DNA of 64,000 bases from Marinithermofilum abyssi (GCF_014641195.1 NZ_BMHQ01000001.1:273199-337198); one strand, 5' to 3'; counted from the stretch's first letter, positions 8,253-18,486 are shown. The notes: generated by a model from the sequence alone, not told the origin. Translations and numbers: made by a program.

Positions 8253-9764
8253 TTACGGTCCGGGAGGACCTGCGTTAAGCGGTGTCAACGCCGACATCCA
8301 CTGCAAATCACCGATCCAGTGAACCGCCCACTCGGGAACCACACCTAATCCCACAGTCCCCAGAATCCCGATCACCAAGAGTAACGCCGGTACCATGGGT
8401 ACACGCATCCTATCCTTCGATGCGGGCGGCCGAAAGTACATCTGCCGGATAATTCCGAAGTAGTAATAATAGGAAATCACCGTGGTTCCCACCATAATTC
8501 CCGCAATCCAGAAGTGCTGGGTAGACAGAGCGTTCATCAAAATATAAAACTTGCCGAAAAAGCCAGCGGTTACGGGAATCCCCGCCAAGGAAAGAAGGAA
8601 TACGGTCATGGCAGCAGCCGTCCCCGGCGAGCGGCGAGACAGACCAGCAAATCCGCTGATATTGCCGTGTCCGGCTTCCCTTTCGAGAAGTGCGGCTACC
8701 GTAAAGGCACCCATCGTCATCACGAGATAGGCGATCAGATAATAGAAGGTACTTTCAAAGAGAACCGCCCCTAACGTGGACAACGGAACCAGGAGATATC
8801 CCGCATGCGCTACACTGGAGTAGGCCAGGAGACGCTTGGTGTCGGTCTGGTGCAACGCAGCCGTGTTGCCGATCACCATCGATAACCCGGCTAACACCAG
8901 CAGAACTGGTTCCACCACTTGCTGCCAGATCTGCATTTGGTACAAGAAGATATAGCCGACCAAAACAATCCGCAGGACCAAGGCGAAGGCGGCTGTTTTG
9001 GAAACGACAGCAAGAAAGGAAGTGACAGGGGTTGGTGCCCCTTGATACACGTCCGGAACCCACATATGAAACGGAGCGGAAGCGATTTTAAAACCAAAGC
9101 CCAGCAGCATCAGGAACAGAGATAACAAAACGAAAGCGTCATAACCGGTTTGGTAGGCTTCCACCAAACGCTGCTGGATCGTATATAGGTTGGTGGAACC
9201 CGTCAGACCGTATACGAAAGACATCCCGTAGAGAATAAAGGCGGAGGCAACCCCTCCCTGCACCACGTATTTCCAGGCCGCTTCGTTGGAAGCATACCGT
9301 TCCCGGTGAATGCCGGCCAGGATATAGGAGGAGATACTCAACAGCTCCAGCCCCACAAACAGCGTAATCAGATCCGCCGAGGAGGTCATGATCATGGCTC
9401 CCAGCGCAGCGGCCAACAGGAGATAATCGTATTCTCCCCTGAACCGGATTTCCTCTTGCCGAACCCCCCACGCCGACAGCAAGAATACCAGCCCGACTCC
9501 CGACAGCACCGCCGTCTTGAATGCCAGGGCGAAATCATCTACTCGGTACGTATCTCCCAAAATCTCGTAGGGTTGTTGTCCGAAACGGGAAACTGTAAAG
9601 AAGATTGCGGCAATCACTGCCGCCAAACTGAACCAACTGAAGAAACGCCGGTCCGTATTCTCTCTGAGAAAGAGATCCGCCAGGGAAAGCAGGGCCGCCG
9701 CGGCAGCGATGATGATCTCCGGTGCCATCACGGTCCAATCATAGTCCAAGAGTACTTTCTCCAT
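8253..9764 (-). CDS. nuoN: NADH-quinone oxidoreductase (complex I-like) subunit N
   Basis: A 503-residue antiporter-like membrane subunit with about 14 helices. Typical segments include LLFVGLELLSISSYIL-like sequence near 135-150 and KIASAPFHMWVPDVYQGAPT (about 227-246), with the conserved Lys and His of the half-channels. It forms one of the three proton-pumping modules. It is the last gene of the nuo operon, starting 3 nt after the nuoM stop. Length fits the family. Confidence 0.97.
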   Translation of the reverse strand: MEKVLLDYDWTVMAPEIIIAAAAALLSLADLFLRENTDRRFFSWFSLAAVIAAIFFTVSRFGQQPYEILGDTYRVDDFALAFKTAVLSGVGLVFLLSAWGVRQEEIRFRGEYDYLLLAAALGAMIMTSSADLITLFVGLELLSISSYILAGIHRERYASNEAAWKYVVQGGVASAFILYGMSFVYGLTGSTNLYTIQQRLVEAYQTGYDAFVLLSLFLMLLGFGFKIASAPFHMWVPDVYQGAPTPVTSFLAVVSKTAAFALVLRIVLVGYIFLYQMQIWQQVVEPVLLVLAGLSMVIGNTAALHQTDTKRLLAYSSVAHAGYLLVPLSTLGAVLFESTFYYLIAYLVMTMGAFTVAALLEREAGHGNISGFAGLSRRSPGTAAAMTVFLLSLAGIPVTAGFFGKFYILMNALSTQHFWIAGIMVGTTVISYYYYFGIIRQMYFRPPASKDRMRVPMVPALLLVIGILGTVGLGVVPEWAVHWIGDLQWMSALTPLNAGPPGP

Positions 9765-9767
9765 CGC

Positions 9768-11279
9768 CTACCCTCCCATCCGGGATATTATGGTTTGCAA
9801 GGTGAGTTGCATCGGCTTTCCAATCACATCCGGATACACCCCGATCAACACGATGAAAAAGAGCAACACCAGCATGGGAACGGCCTCTGTCCACCGGCTG
9901 TCCTTCACTCGTTCCCGACCCGCATGCAAGGGGCCGAAGGTGGTCTGCATCACGGCACGCAGGGTATAAACCGCCGCCAAGATCAGGCCCAGCGTACCTG
10001 TAGCCGCCACCCACGGGCGGGTTTCAAACAAGCCGAGAAAGGCAAGGAATTCACTGACAAAGCCGGACATGCCCGGCAGCCCCAACAACGCCATCCCGCC
10101 TGCCAGGAATATTCCCGACAGCACCGGCATTTGTTTGGCCAAACCGCCCAGCTGATCGATCTGCGTTGTTCCTGTTCGTTCATAGAGTGCCGCGATGAAA
10201 TAGAAGAGCAATGCTGAGATGAACCCGTGGGAAACCGACTGGAAGACTGCCCCTTGCAATCCGTACACATTGAGGGAAGCGATTCCGAGTAGGATGATTC
10301 CCATGTGACTGACGCTGGAATAGGCCAGTACCCGTTTGAGGTCCCGCTGGGAGAAGGCCAGCACCGCCCCGTACAGGATATTGACCAGACCGAGCCAAGC
10401 CAACACCCCGGCCGCTGCCTGCGTCTGCACAGGAAAAAGCTCCACCCCGAAGCGGATCAGCCCGTAAGCGCCCATTTTCAGCAAAACGCCGGAGTGGATC
10501 ATCACTACGGCAGGCGGTGCCTCTGCGTGAACCCGCAGCATCCAGGTATGGAAAGGGAATATGGGCAACTTGATGCCAAAAGCGATCACCAGGGCGATAA
10601 AAATCCCCCACAGCAGCGTATCGCCTCCGGACTGGGACAACTGGGCCAGAGCGCCGGAATGATGCATTACTTCATGGAGTCGGGAAAGTTCCAAGGACCG
10701 GAACAAGATCAAGAGGCCCATAAAAGCCAGCAGCATACATGCCGATCCCAACCCGTTGTACAACAGAAACTGGATGGCCGTTTTTTCCCGGTTGACATAT
10801 CCCCAGATTCCAATAAGGAAGAAGGCGGCTACCAAGGTGATTTCAAAAAAGAGAAAGAACAGAAACAAGTTGCGGGCCAAAAAAACGCCCATCATCCCCA
10901 CTTCCAACAGCAAAAAGAGGAGGAAGTATCCCTTTTGTCGCTGGCGAATGTAGAGGGAAGCCAGCGCTGCCAACGTGACGATCACGCCGGTAATGGCCAC
11001 TAGCGGCATGGACAGACCATCGACGCCCATGCTGTACTGAAAGTCCCATTTCTCTCCAAGCACGGGCAAATAGAACCAATGTAAGGAATGGGCGAACTGA
11101 ACGCCATCTTTCCCTGTGTCAAAAGACACGTAAAGGAGCAAGGACAATACCAACGAAGGAAGGGTGGCCAGCACGCCGACCCATCGGATGGCCGCTGTTC
11201 GCTCCCGGGGAATCCACAACAGCACCAGTACACCCAACAATGGAGCCCATGTGATCCAACTCGGCAGCATCTCCATCAA
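9768..11279 (-). CDS. nuoM: NADH-quinone oxidoreductase subunit M
   Basis: A 503-residue antiporter-like proton-pumping subunit of the membrane arm. It shows ITLVAAFFLIGIWG near 145-158, KLPIFPFHTWMLRVHAEAPP (about 232-251) and VLAYSSVSHMG, all typical of NuoM. It overlaps the nuoL stop by 4 nt (ATGA), which implies translational coupling. Position and length are normal. Confidence 0.97.
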   Translation of the reverse strand: MMEMLPSWITWAPLLGVLVLLWIPRERTAAIRWVGVLATLPSLVLSLLLYVSFDTGKDGVQFAHSLHWFYLPVLGEKWDFQYSMGVDGLSMPLVAITGVIVTLAALASLYIRQRQKGYFLLFLLLEVGMMGVFLARNLFLFFLFFEITLVAAFFLIGIWGYVNREKTAIQFLLYNGLGSACMLLAFMGLLILFRSLELSRLHEVMHHSGALAQLSQSGGDTLLWGIFIALVIAFGIKLPIFPFHTWMLRVHAEAPPAVVMIHSGVLLKMGAYGLIRFGVELFPVQTQAAAGVLAWLGLVNILYGAVLAFSQRDLKRVLAYSSVSHMGIILLGIASLNVYGLQGAVFQSVSHGFISALLFYFIAALYERTGTTQIDQLGGLAKQMPVLSGIFLAGGMALLGLPGMSGFVSEFLAFLGLFETRPWVAATGTLGLILAAVYTLRAVMQTTFGPLHAGRERVKDSRWTEAVPMLVLLFFIVLIGVYPDVIGKPMQLTLQTIISRMGG

Positions 11280-13132
11280 AACAACCTCCCCGCAGCCAGT
11301 CCGATCATCAACAGAACCAACCCGATCACGCTGATCAAAGCGTAGGTCTGCACCTGGCCGTTTTGCAACCGTGTGCTGACACGGGCTGCCGTCTGCACCG
11401 CCGCCGTTGCCAGCCGGACCAGCCCTTCCACCACATAACGGTCAAATCCACGCAAAAAGATCGAAAGCCCCTTGTAAGGGAGAGCGATGACCGCAGCATA
11501 TCCTTCATCCACATAGTATTTATGGAGCAACACCCGATACCCCCAAGGGGCTCGTGCACGCCATTGCTCAGGGGAGACAGACTGCTTGACGTACATGCCC
11601 CAGGCCAATGCGATGCCTGCGGCGGCAATACTCACGGTCAACAGCGGCAGCCAAACTGGGGCCGATCCATGGCCGGCGGGAATCCCCGTTTCCTCTGTCA
11701 GCCAATGACTCAACCATCCCCCCGGAAACTCAGCAAACCCTGCCAGCAGAGCAAGTGCCGCCAACACCCCCATCGGCCACATCATGCCGGAGGATACGGG
11801 CCCCGGCTGCCCCTTGCCCCGGTATTCCCCGGCAAAGACCAGGAAAAAGAGACGGAACATGTAGAAGGCGGTGAAAAAGGAAGCCAAAACCCCTACCGCA
11901 AAGACGCCCCACCGCCCGTCCTGCCAGGCGGAGAGGAGAACTTCCTCCTTGGAAAAAAATCCGGAAAAGGGAGGAATCCCGCTGATGGCCAGGCATCCGA
12001 TCAAAAAGAGAACGCCTGCTCCTTTGTGCCTATTCCACAGTCCTCCCATCCGGCGAATATCCTGCTCATGGTGAAGGGCGACGATCACCGCGCCTGCTCC
12101 CAGGAACAGGAGGGCTTTGAAAAAGGCATGGGTCATCAGATGAAATACGCCCGCCGTATAACCCGCCGATCCCAACGCCAGCATCATGTACCCCAGCTGG
12201 CTGACGGTGGAATAGGCCAACACCCGTTTGATATCGTTTTGAACCAGACCGATGCTGGCCGCAAACAGGGCCGTGAACGCCCCTACATAGGCCACGGTAT
12301 CCATGGCAACCGGGGAAGCTTCAAACAACGGAAAGGTGCGGGCTACCAGATAAACCCCGGCCGCCACCATCGTGGCGGCATGAATTAATGCACTCACCGG
12401 CGTCGGACCTTCCATCGCGTCCGGCAGCCAAGTATGTAAGGGGAATTGACCCGATTTTCCCACCGCACCGGCAAAGATAAGGAGTGCGATCAGGGTAACG
12501 ATCCCGGCTTCCACTTTACCGTCCTGCACCGCCTGGATCACCCCGCTGATCTCCAACGTCCCGGTATGCCAAAACGCCAGGATGACAGCGATAAACAATC
12601 CGACATCCCCAATCCGCGTAAGGATAAAAGCTTTTTTGGCCGCCGCTTTTGCCTCCGGCTTGTAATACCAATACCCGATCAACAAGAAGGAGCAGACGCC
12701 GACCAACTCCCAAAAAATATAAAACTGCAGCAAGTTGGGAGAGATCACCAAACCCAACATGGAGAAGGTGAACAAGGCCAGATAGGCGTAAAACACCGAA
12801 AATCGTTCATCCCCCCGCATATATCCCCGGGAGTACACGTGCACCAAAAAGCTGACCAGGCTCACAATCAACAGCATCAAGGCATTCAACCGGTTGACTT
12901 CCATTCCCATGGTAATCACCGTGTCTCCGAGGGAAAGCCAAGGAATCTCCATTTTTCTTCCCGTTCCCCCCGGCACGACAGCCAGTACCCCCAACGACCA
13001 CACACAAGCAGCCAACACGGCGATACTTCCTACCCAAGCGGCAACCCCTTCTTTCCACCTTCGTCCTCCCGCCAGCAGCAGAACAAAGGCGGCCAAAGGA
13101 AGCAGGGGGATCACCCACGCATTTGCCAACAT
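11276..13132 (-). CDS. nuoL: NADH-quinone oxidoreductase subunit L
   Basis: The largest membrane subunit (about 618 residues): an antiporter-like core with a C-terminal extension that forms the long lateral helix in known structures. Key segments include FYIFWELVGVCSFLLIGYWY, SGQFPLHTWLPDAMEGPTPV and VLAYSTVSQLGYMMLALG. I prefer the ATG at 13132 (MLANAWVIPLLPL) with AAGGA upstream; an ATG four codons earlier is possible but abuts the Shine-Dalgarno. It lies between nuoK and nuoM. Confidence 0.97.
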   Translation of the reverse strand: MLANAWVIPLLPLAAFVLLLAGGRRWKEGVAAWVGSIAVLAACVWSLGVLAVVPGGTGRKMEIPWLSLGDTVITMGMEVNRLNALMLLIVSLVSFLVHVYSRGYMRGDERFSVFYAYLALFTFSMLGLVISPNLLQFYIFWELVGVCSFLLIGYWYYKPEAKAAAKKAFILTRIGDVGLFIAVILAFWHTGTLEISGVIQAVQDGKVEAGIVTLIALLIFAGAVGKSGQFPLHTWLPDAMEGPTPVSALIHAATMVAAGVYLVARTFPLFEASPVAMDTVAYVGAFTALFAASIGLVQNDIKRVLAYSTVSQLGYMMLALGSAGYTAGVFHLMTHAFFKALLFLGAGAVIVALHHEQDIRRMGGLWNRHKGAGVLFLIGCLAISGIPPFSGFFSKEEVLLSAWQDGRWGVFAVGVLASFFTAFYMFRLFFLVFAGEYRGKGQPGPVSSGMMWPMGVLAALALLAGFAEFPGGWLSHWLTEETGIPAGHGSAPVWLPLLTVSIAAAGIALAWGMYVKQSVSPEQWRARAPWGYRVLLHKYYVDEGYAAVIALPYKGLSIFLRGFDRYVVEGLVRLATAAVQTAARVSTRLQNGQVQTYALISVIGLVLLMIGLAAGRLF

Positions 13133-13215
13133 GGAATCACCCATCCTTCAGTAGAATGTGTCCAAGCTCATTTGCATCCTTGTGCTTCATGCCCCGTACC
13201 GTCTCGGGGGAATCT

Positions 13216-13521
13216 TTATCCCTTCAGGGAATTCATCCGGTCTGCTTCCACCGTGCCACGATTGCGGTATAAGGCAAACAGGATGGCAATCCCGATTGCA
13301 GCTTCCGCTGCCGCCACTGTGATGGAAAACAGCGAAAACACTTGCCCCACCTGGGAAGGATGCAATCCAAACTTGGAAAAAGCCACCAGGTTGAGGTTGG
13401 CAGCATTCAGCATCAACTCGATGGAAAAGAGAACGATCACCGCATTTCGTTTAGTCAGTACCCCGTACAAACCGATACTGAACAAGATCGCGCCCAAAGC
13501 GAGATAAGAAGTGACCGGCAT
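13216..13521 (-). CDS. nuoK: NADH-quinone oxidoreductase subunit K
   Basis: A 101-residue subunit with three transmembrane helices. The conserved glutamates needed for proton transfer are visible in [17 protein letters not shown] (about 33-49) and in [13 protein letters not shown] (about 69-81). Its start codon shares one base with the nuoJ stop. It is homologous to MrpC and normal in length. Confidence 0.97.
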   Translation of the reverse strand: MPVTSYLALGAILFSIGLYGVLTKRNAVIVLFSIELMLNAANLNLVAFSKFGLHPSQVGQVFSLFSITVAAAEAAIGIAILFALYRNRGTVEADRMNSLKG

Positions 13522-14030
13522 TAAGCATCCCGCTCCTTTTTCGCCAGAATAACGGCCCCCACCAGCGCGGCCAACAACAGGACCGAAGTCAACTCAAAGG
13601 GAATCACGTACTGCTTGAACACCCACTCCCCCAGATTGGCGACCGTATATTTCGCTGTCTCCGCCTTGCCGCCGGAAAAGGGTGTATGATAGATCACCCA
13701 CATGATCACGCCGAAAAAGGCCGCCACTCCCACAAAGCTGAGCAGTTGATGGCGGGAGCGGCTGTCGGAGTGATCGGAGGTGCGGTGTTTGGTCAACATG
13801 ATCCCAAACAGCATCAAGATGGAGACGGCCCCCGTATAGATCAGCACCTGCACGGCTGCCACAAACTCGGCATGGAGCAGCACATAGATACCGGCAATGC
13901 TTAAAAATGTAAAAGCCAGCGCCAACACCATATGCACGACACGGGTGAAGTGGATCATAAACACGGCTCCGCCGATGGCCATCACCGACAGCAGGAAAAA
14001 GGCGAGGAATTCTCCGTTCCATTGCATCAC
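13521..14030 (-). CDS. nuoJ: NADH-quinone oxidoreductase subunit J
   Basis: A 169-residue membrane subunit with five helices. The segment [20 protein letters not shown] (about 56-75) is the characteristic TM3 region, a pi-bulge helix in known structures. It overlaps nuoI by 4 nt (ATGA) and nuoK by one base, so translation is probably coupled. It lies at the junction of the peripheral and membrane arms. Confidence 0.96.
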   Translation of the reverse strand: MMQWNGEFLAFFLLSVMAIGGAVFMIHFTRVVHMVLALAFTFLSIAGIYVLLHAEFVAAVQVLIYTGAVSILMLFGIMLTKHRTSDHSDSRSRHQLLSFVGVAAFFGVIMWVIYHTPFSGGKAETAKYTVANLGEWVFKQYVIPFELTSVLLLAALVGAVILAKKERDA

Positions 14031-14443
14031 TGCGACCCACCCCGGATTTTGGTGTTATTGTCATGCAGCCATTCCATATCTTTGAACAATTCATCCCGGC
14101 TGTAGGCGGCCAACTCAAAATTGCGCGTCATAACGATCGCTTCCGTCGGACACACTTCCGTGCACAAATCACACAAAATGCAGATCTCGAAGTTGATGTC
14201 GTAGGTGTCGATGATTTTTCCCCGTTTGTTGGGATCCGGATGCTTACGGCCGGTCAATGTGATGCAGTCCGTGGGACATACCCGGGCACACTGGTTACAA
14301 ACGATGCACTTCTCCGGATCAAAATGCTGAATACCCCGAAATCGCTCCGGCATCTTGACCGGTTCATCGGGATATTTGTACGTTACTTTTTTCTTGGTCA
14401 TGTTTTTCAGGGTGACACCCATTCCTTTCAAAAGACCCAGCAT
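14027..14443 (-). CDS. nuoI: NADH-quinone oxidoreductase subunit I, 2x[4Fe-4S] ferredoxin-like
   Basis: A 138-residue peripheral-arm subunit that carries clusters N6a and N6b. Two CxxCxxCxxxCP motifs are intact: CIVCNQCARVCP (about 46-57) and CILCDLCTEVCP (about 92-103). An N-terminal amphipathic stretch would attach it to the membrane arm. It starts 42 nt after the nuoH stop. This is the last iron-sulphur relay before NuoB in the known complex. Confidence 0.97.
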   Translation of the reverse strand: MLGLLKGMGVTLKNMTKKKVTYKYPDEPVKMPERFRGIQHFDPEKCIVCNQCARVCPTDCITLTGRKHPDPNKRGKIIDTYDINFEICILCDLCTEVCPTEAIVMTRNFELAAYSRDELFKDMEWLHDNNTKIRGGSQ

Positions 14444-14485
14444 GGCTTTCCCTCCATTTCCGGGAAATAACTTCTGTACGACGGT

Positions 14486-15460
14486 TTAGTAGTAGGACCC
14501 GATCCCCGGAATCTCTTTTAACAGCGCCGATAAAAAGATGTTGAACAGCGCCAGGGGCAAGAGCACTTTCCACCCCAGCTGCATCAGTTGGTCCACCCGG
14601 ATCCGGGGCAAGGTGGCCCGAATCCAAATCAGGGTGAATACAATCAGGGAAAATTTCAGCAGAAACCAGATCAACGGGGGGAGAAAAGTAAACCCGAAAA
14701 GCGGGTTCCATCCGCCCAGGAACAAGACCGTGGTCAATGCGGACATGGCAAAAACGTAGACATATTCCGCCAACATGAAGAAAGCAAACCGAAAGCCGGA
14801 ATACTCGACGTGATACCCTGCCACCAGCTCCGACTCCGCTTCCGGCAGGTCAAAGGGCGTCCGGTTCAACTCCGCCAGCGAAGCGATGAAAAAAACCACG
14901 AACCCGATAAACTGGGGAACGATGAACCACATCTCCTTTTGAGCCTCTACGATCCCCGACAGATTCAGGGTTCCCGCAGCCATGATCACCCCGACTAATG
15001 CCATGACCAGCGGAATTTCATAGCTGATCATTTGCGCGGCGGAACGCATCGCCCCGATCAAGGCGTATTTGTTATTGGAAGCCCATCCCCCCGCCAAGAT
15101 GCCGATGGTGGTGATGCTGGAAATAGCGATGAAGTAGAGCAGCCCCACGCCGATATCGGCAAATACCAGCGAATCCGTAAAAGGCAGGACTGCCACTACA
15201 GCAAAAGCCGGTACAAAAGCGATCACAGGCGCCAACTTGAACAGCGTTTCATCCGCTTTTTGCGGAACGATATCTTCCTTTAACAGCAGCTTCAACACAT
15301 CCGCCACTGTTTGAAACAGGCCCCAGGGCCCCACCCGATTGGGACCGATCCGGCTCTGCATCCAGCCGATCACTTTCCGCTCGAACAAAATGGCCAGGGT
15401 GACAAATCCCAACACAACAAACAGCATGATGACGGGTCCGAGCCACATCCAGGCCTGCAT
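14486..15460 (-). CDS. nuoH: NADH-quinone oxidoreductase subunit H
   Basis: A 324-residue subunit with about eight helices that forms much of the quinone-binding cavity. Recognisable segments are ERKVIGWMQSRIGPNRVGPW (about 27-46) and NRTPFDLPEAESELVAGYHV (about 199-218). The conserved Glu and Arg residues lining the entry site are present. It overlaps the nuoD stop by one base. nuoE, nuoF and nuoG, which sit between nuoD and nuoH in enterobacteria, are absent. Confidence 0.97.
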   Translation of the reverse strand: MQAWMWLGPVIMLFVVLGFVTLAILFERKVIGWMQSRIGPNRVGPWGLFQTVADVLKLLLKEDIVPQKADETLFKLAPVIAFVPAFAVVAVLPFTDSLVFADIGVGLLYFIAISSITTIGILAGGWASNNKYALIGAMRSAAQMISYEIPLVMALVGVIMAAGTLNLSGIVEAQKEMWFIVPQFIGFVVFFIASLAELNRTPFDLPEAESELVAGYHVEYSGFRFAFFMLAEYVYVFAMSALTTVLFLGGWNPLFGFTFLPPLIWFLLKFSLIVFTLIWIRATLPRIRVDQLMQLGWKVLLPLALFNIFLSALLKEIPGIGSYY

Positions 15461-16557
15461 CAGGCATCTACCTCCCCCAGCACGATGTCGATACCTCCCA
15501 GGATAGCCACCAGGTTAGCCACGTTTTCCCCTTTCAGCAGACGGGGCAAGATTTGCAGATTGTAAAAGGAGGGCCGGCGGAACTTCAGCCGATACGGTTT
15601 GTCTTTGCCCCTGCTCACCAGGTAGCAGCCCAGTTCCCCCCGAGGCGATTCCATCTGTACATATGCCTCCCCCTCAGGCACTCGAATCACACGGGGCACT
15701 TTGGCCATAACCGGACCTTCCGGGAACTGATCCACCGCTTGTTCCACAATCCGAAGGGACTGGCGGATCTCCTCCATCCGGCAGGTAAACTTATCGTAGA
15801 GATCCCCGTTTTTGCCCACCGGCACATCAAATTCAAACCGGTCATAGACCGAATAAGGGCGGTCCCGACGAAGATCCCAATCCACTCCGGCAGCCCGCAG
15901 ATTGACACCGGACAAACCGTAATCGATCGCCTCATCCGCGCTGTATACCCCGATCCCCCGGGTCCGGTTCAGGAAAATCTCATTTCCGGCAACCAAATCC
16001 TCGTACTCCTTCAGCTTTTCGCGCATGTTAGAGATAAACGCTCGGACTTGATCCAGCCATCCCTCGGGTACATCCCACTTCACCCCGCCGATCCGCATGT
16101 AATTGTAGGTCAAGCGGGCACCGCACAGGTCGTTGAAGAGATCCAGGATTTGCTCCCGCTCCCGAAACGCCAACAAAAAGGGACTCATTGCCCCGATATC
16201 CAACAGATAGGTCCCAAACCAGACAAGGTGGCTGGCAATCCGATTCAACTCCATCACGATGACGCGCAAAAATTCTGCCCGTTCCGGCAGTTCCACCTCC
16301 ATCAAGGTCTCCGCAGCATGGACGACGATATAATTGTTGGTCATCGCCGACAAATAGTCCATCCGATCGGTATAGGGAACGATCTGCGTATAGGTCAGAT
16401 CTTCCGCCAGTTTTTCCGTACCCCTATGTAGATATCCGACCACCGGCTTTGCCTCTGTGATCGTTTCTCCATCAATGGTAATGACGAGGCGAAACACCCC
16501 GTGGGTACTGGGGTGCTGCGGACCCACATTGAGTAGCATCTCTTCTGTTCTGAGCAT
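15460..16557 (-). CDS. nuoD: NADH-quinone oxidoreductase subunit D
   Basis: A 365-residue hydrogenase-derived subunit of the peripheral arm that helps form the quinone site. It opens MLRTEEMLLNVGPQHPSTHG, with the conserved HPSTHG loop, and has GELGCYLVSRGKDKPYRLKF near the C-terminus. An in-frame TTG three codons upstream overlaps the nuoC stop. The ATG at 16557 has GAGGGGG about 10 nt upstream and gives the usual N-terminus. NuoC and NuoD are separate genes here. Confidence 0.96.
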   Translation of the reverse strand: MLRTEEMLLNVGPQHPSTHGVFRLVITIDGETITEAKPVVGYLHRGTEKLAEDLTYTQIVPYTDRMDYLSAMTNNYIVVHAAETLMEVELPERAEFLRVIVMELNRIASHLVWFGTYLLDIGAMSPFLLAFREREQILDLFNDLCGARLTYNYMRIGGVKWDVPEGWLDQVRAFISNMREKLKEYEDLVAGNEIFLNRTRGIGVYSADEAIDYGLSGVNLRAAGVDWDLRRDRPYSVYDRFEFDVPVGKNGDLYDKFTCRMEEIRQSLRIVEQAVDQFPEGPVMAKVPRVIRVPEGEAYVQMESPRGELGCYLVSRGKDKPYRLKFRRPSFYNLQILPRLLKGENVANLVAILGGIDIVLGEVDA

Positions 16558-16562
16558 CCGGT

Positions 16563-17390
16563 TCAAACCCCCTCGTCGAAAGGTTCGTAATCTTTACGAA
16601 GCGGGTGCCCCACCCAATCATCCGGCATTAGGATGCGTCGCAGGTCGGGGTGTCCGGTAAAGCGAATTCCCAACAAATCGTAGACTTCCCGCTCGTTCCA
16701 ATCGGCACCGGCCCACACGCAAGTAACCGAGGGAATTTCGGGATTTTCCCGTTCCGTTTTCACGCGAACGCCTACCGCATGGCGATGGCGCATGGAAAAG
16801 AGATGAAACACAACTTCCATATGCTCTTCATAGTCGACACCGGCCAGATTTTGCAGATAATCAAAAGCCAATTCCTCGTGCTCTTTGAGCAAACGGGCCG
16901 CTTCCAACCAGCGGTCTTTGGAAATGAAAAGGGTGGGGAGATGACCATTGGGGCGGTTGATCATCGCGTCCTCCACCGCCTCTTCACCAAGGGCTCCCCG
17001 AATGATGCGAACCCACCGGTCCAATACAGGCTGTTTAGGAGACGGCTCCGGCGGCTCCTTCTTCTTTTTGGCGGATGCCCTCCCCGGGATACTGCCCCCT
17101 TTGGCTGCTCCGGCGGCTTTGGCTTTGGCGGCAGCTGCCGCTTTTGCTTTGGCCGCAGCGGCGGCTTTTTTGGCAGCGGAATCCGCCGGCTGTTTCACAT
17201 CGGAAGAATCAACCGTATCCGAATCGGTTTCTCCCTTTCCTTGCGACTGAACCGCGCCTTTCTGCTCATCCGGCTGATTGTCTCGTAAAAAACGGTCATT
17301 CCCTCCCTTGTGGGATTCCGTTTTCCCGGCCGGTTCCCCACCCGGATGGGTCTCATGCTGTTTCTCCTTCTCCCGGTCTTTCTCCGTCAC
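16563..17390 (-). CDS. nuoC: NADH-quinone oxidoreductase subunit C with long low-complexity N-terminus
   Basis: The 275-residue product has a normal NuoC core at about 120-275 ([14 protein letters not shown] to the C-terminal [20 protein letters not shown]). It is preceded by a disordered-looking extension: first a polar Glu/Lys/Asp/Gln region, then a stretch of about 35 residues of almost only Ala and Lys with Gly (about 73-100). The tail resembles extended NuoC of other Bacillales. It starts with GTG overlapping the nuoB stop (GTGA). The extension's role is unknown; it might bind another partner or stabilise the module that lacks NuoEFG (inference). Confidence 0.92.
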   Translation of the reverse strand: MTEKDREKEKQHETHPGGEPAGKTESHKGGNDRFLRDNQPDEQKGAVQSQGKGETDSDTVDSSDVKQPADSAAKKAAAAAKAKAAAAAKAKAAGAAKGGSIPGRASAKKKKEPPEPSPKQPVLDRWVRIIRGALGEEAVEDAMINRPNGHLPTLFISKDRWLEAARLLKEHEELAFDYLQNLAGVDYEEHMEVVFHLFSMRHRHAVGVRVKTERENPEIPSVTCVWAGADWNEREVYDLLGIRFTGHPDLRRILMPDDWVGHPLRKDYEPFDEGV

Positions 17391-17905
17391 GTGTCGGTCA
17401 CCCTCTTCCCGGTTTTGGCTTCATAGCGGATTTTTTCTTGCAGCTTGTGGATCCCGTAGATCAGTGCCGCTGGATTGGGTGGACATCCGGGGATGTAGAC
17501 GTCCACCGGCACGATCTGATCCACCCCTTTGACGACGGAGTAGGACTTCACATACGGTCCGCCGGCCGTGGCACAGGAGCCCATGGCAATCACCCACTTG
17601 GGCTCGGGCATCTGATCATAGAGACGCCGAAGCAAGGGGGCCATTTTTTTGGTCACGGTCCCAGCCACAATCATCACATCGGATTGCCGGGGAGAAGCGC
17701 GGAAAATGGTGCCAAACCGATCCAAATCATAATGGGCCGCACCGGTTCCCATCATCTCGATGGCACAGCAGGCCAGCCCGAAAGTCATCGGCCACAGGGA
17801 GTTGCTACGAGCCCAGGCTTTTACATTCTCCAGCGTCGTGGTGAAGACATTGCGTTCCAGCTCTTTATATTCTCCCACTGCGAGGGATTCCAGGTTCACT
17901 TCCAT
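17387..17905 (-). CDS. nuoB: NADH-quinone oxidoreductase subunit B
   Basis: A 172-residue peripheral subunit that holds cluster N2, the final electron donor to quinone. The ligands are visible as the tandem cysteines in [11 protein letters not shown] (about 43-53), [10 protein letters not shown] and PGCPPNP. It overlaps nuoA by 10 nt and nuoC by 4 nt, so translation is tightly coupled. Length is normal. Confidence 0.97.
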   Translation of the reverse strand: MEVNLESLAVGEYKELERNVFTTTLENVKAWARSNSLWPMTFGLACCAIEMMGTGAAHYDLDRFGTIFRASPRQSDVMIVAGTVTKKMAPLLRRLYDQMPEPKWVIAMGSCATAGGPYVKSYSVVKGVDQIVPVDVYIPGCPPNPAALIYGIHKLQEKIRYEAKTGKRVTDT

Positions 17906-18270
17906 TCCAACACCTTCTTTTTCCAGGCATAGATCAGTCCAATGAACAAGAACAACACGAAAATCAACATCTCAACTAGGACAAACAGACCGACATCCTG
18001 CCGCAGGGTGTCATAAGCCACAGCCCATGGGTACAGGAAGACCGTCTCCACATCAAAAATGACAAACAGAAGCGCAAACAAATAATAGCGGACATGGAAC
18101 TGCACCCGACTATCGCCGAAAGGATCCACACCGCTTTCATATGTGATTATTTTGGCCGCTGACGGGTGATGAGGCCGAAGCCAACGCCCTACGGTAAAAG
18201 CAGCTGCGGGCAGTGCCAAACCCAACAGAAAAAAGATCGCCGTCATTGAGTAATTTGCCCAGTATTCCAT
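17896..18270 (-). CDS. nuoA: NADH-quinone oxidoreductase subunit A
   Basis: The first gene of the operon encodes 124 residues with three transmembrane helices and the family motif [19 protein letters not shown], followed by [20 protein letters not shown] (about 64-83). I chose the ATG at 18270 ([14 protein letters not shown]), which gives the usual N-terminus. The open frame extends 28 codons upstream without family similarity. A promoter-like TATAAT lies at 18413-18418. Confidence 0.94.
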   Translation of the reverse strand: MEYWANYSMTAIFFLLGLALPAAAFTVGRWLRPHHPSAAKIITYESGVDPFGDSRVQFHVRYYLFALLFVIFDVETVFLYPWAVAYDTLRQDVGLFVLVEMLIFVLFLFIGLIYAWKKKVLEWK

Positions 18271-18412
18271 CCCGGTCACCCCATCGAATGAAATGCGCAC
18301 CATGAGCCCTTGCCCCAAAAGGGAAGGGTGAATGTAAATATCTGTACACCTCATGATATAACCCGGAACTCATCCGCAGTTATAAAAATTGTTCCGCTTC
18401 TCTTACTTTTTG

Positions 18413-18421
18413 ATTATACCA
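18413..18421 (-). promoter_or_regulatory. Extended -10 promoter candidate for the nuo operon
   Basis: On the minus strand TGGTATAAT forms an extended -10 element about 140 nt upstream of nuoA. No good -35 hexamer lies 17 nt further up, which is acceptable for extended -10 promoters. Confidence 0.45.
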
Positions 18422-18486
18422 AAAGATACCTGATTTACCCACCCTTTTAAGCATGGCTGGTAATTCAAGATTCGATTAATGAAAAG

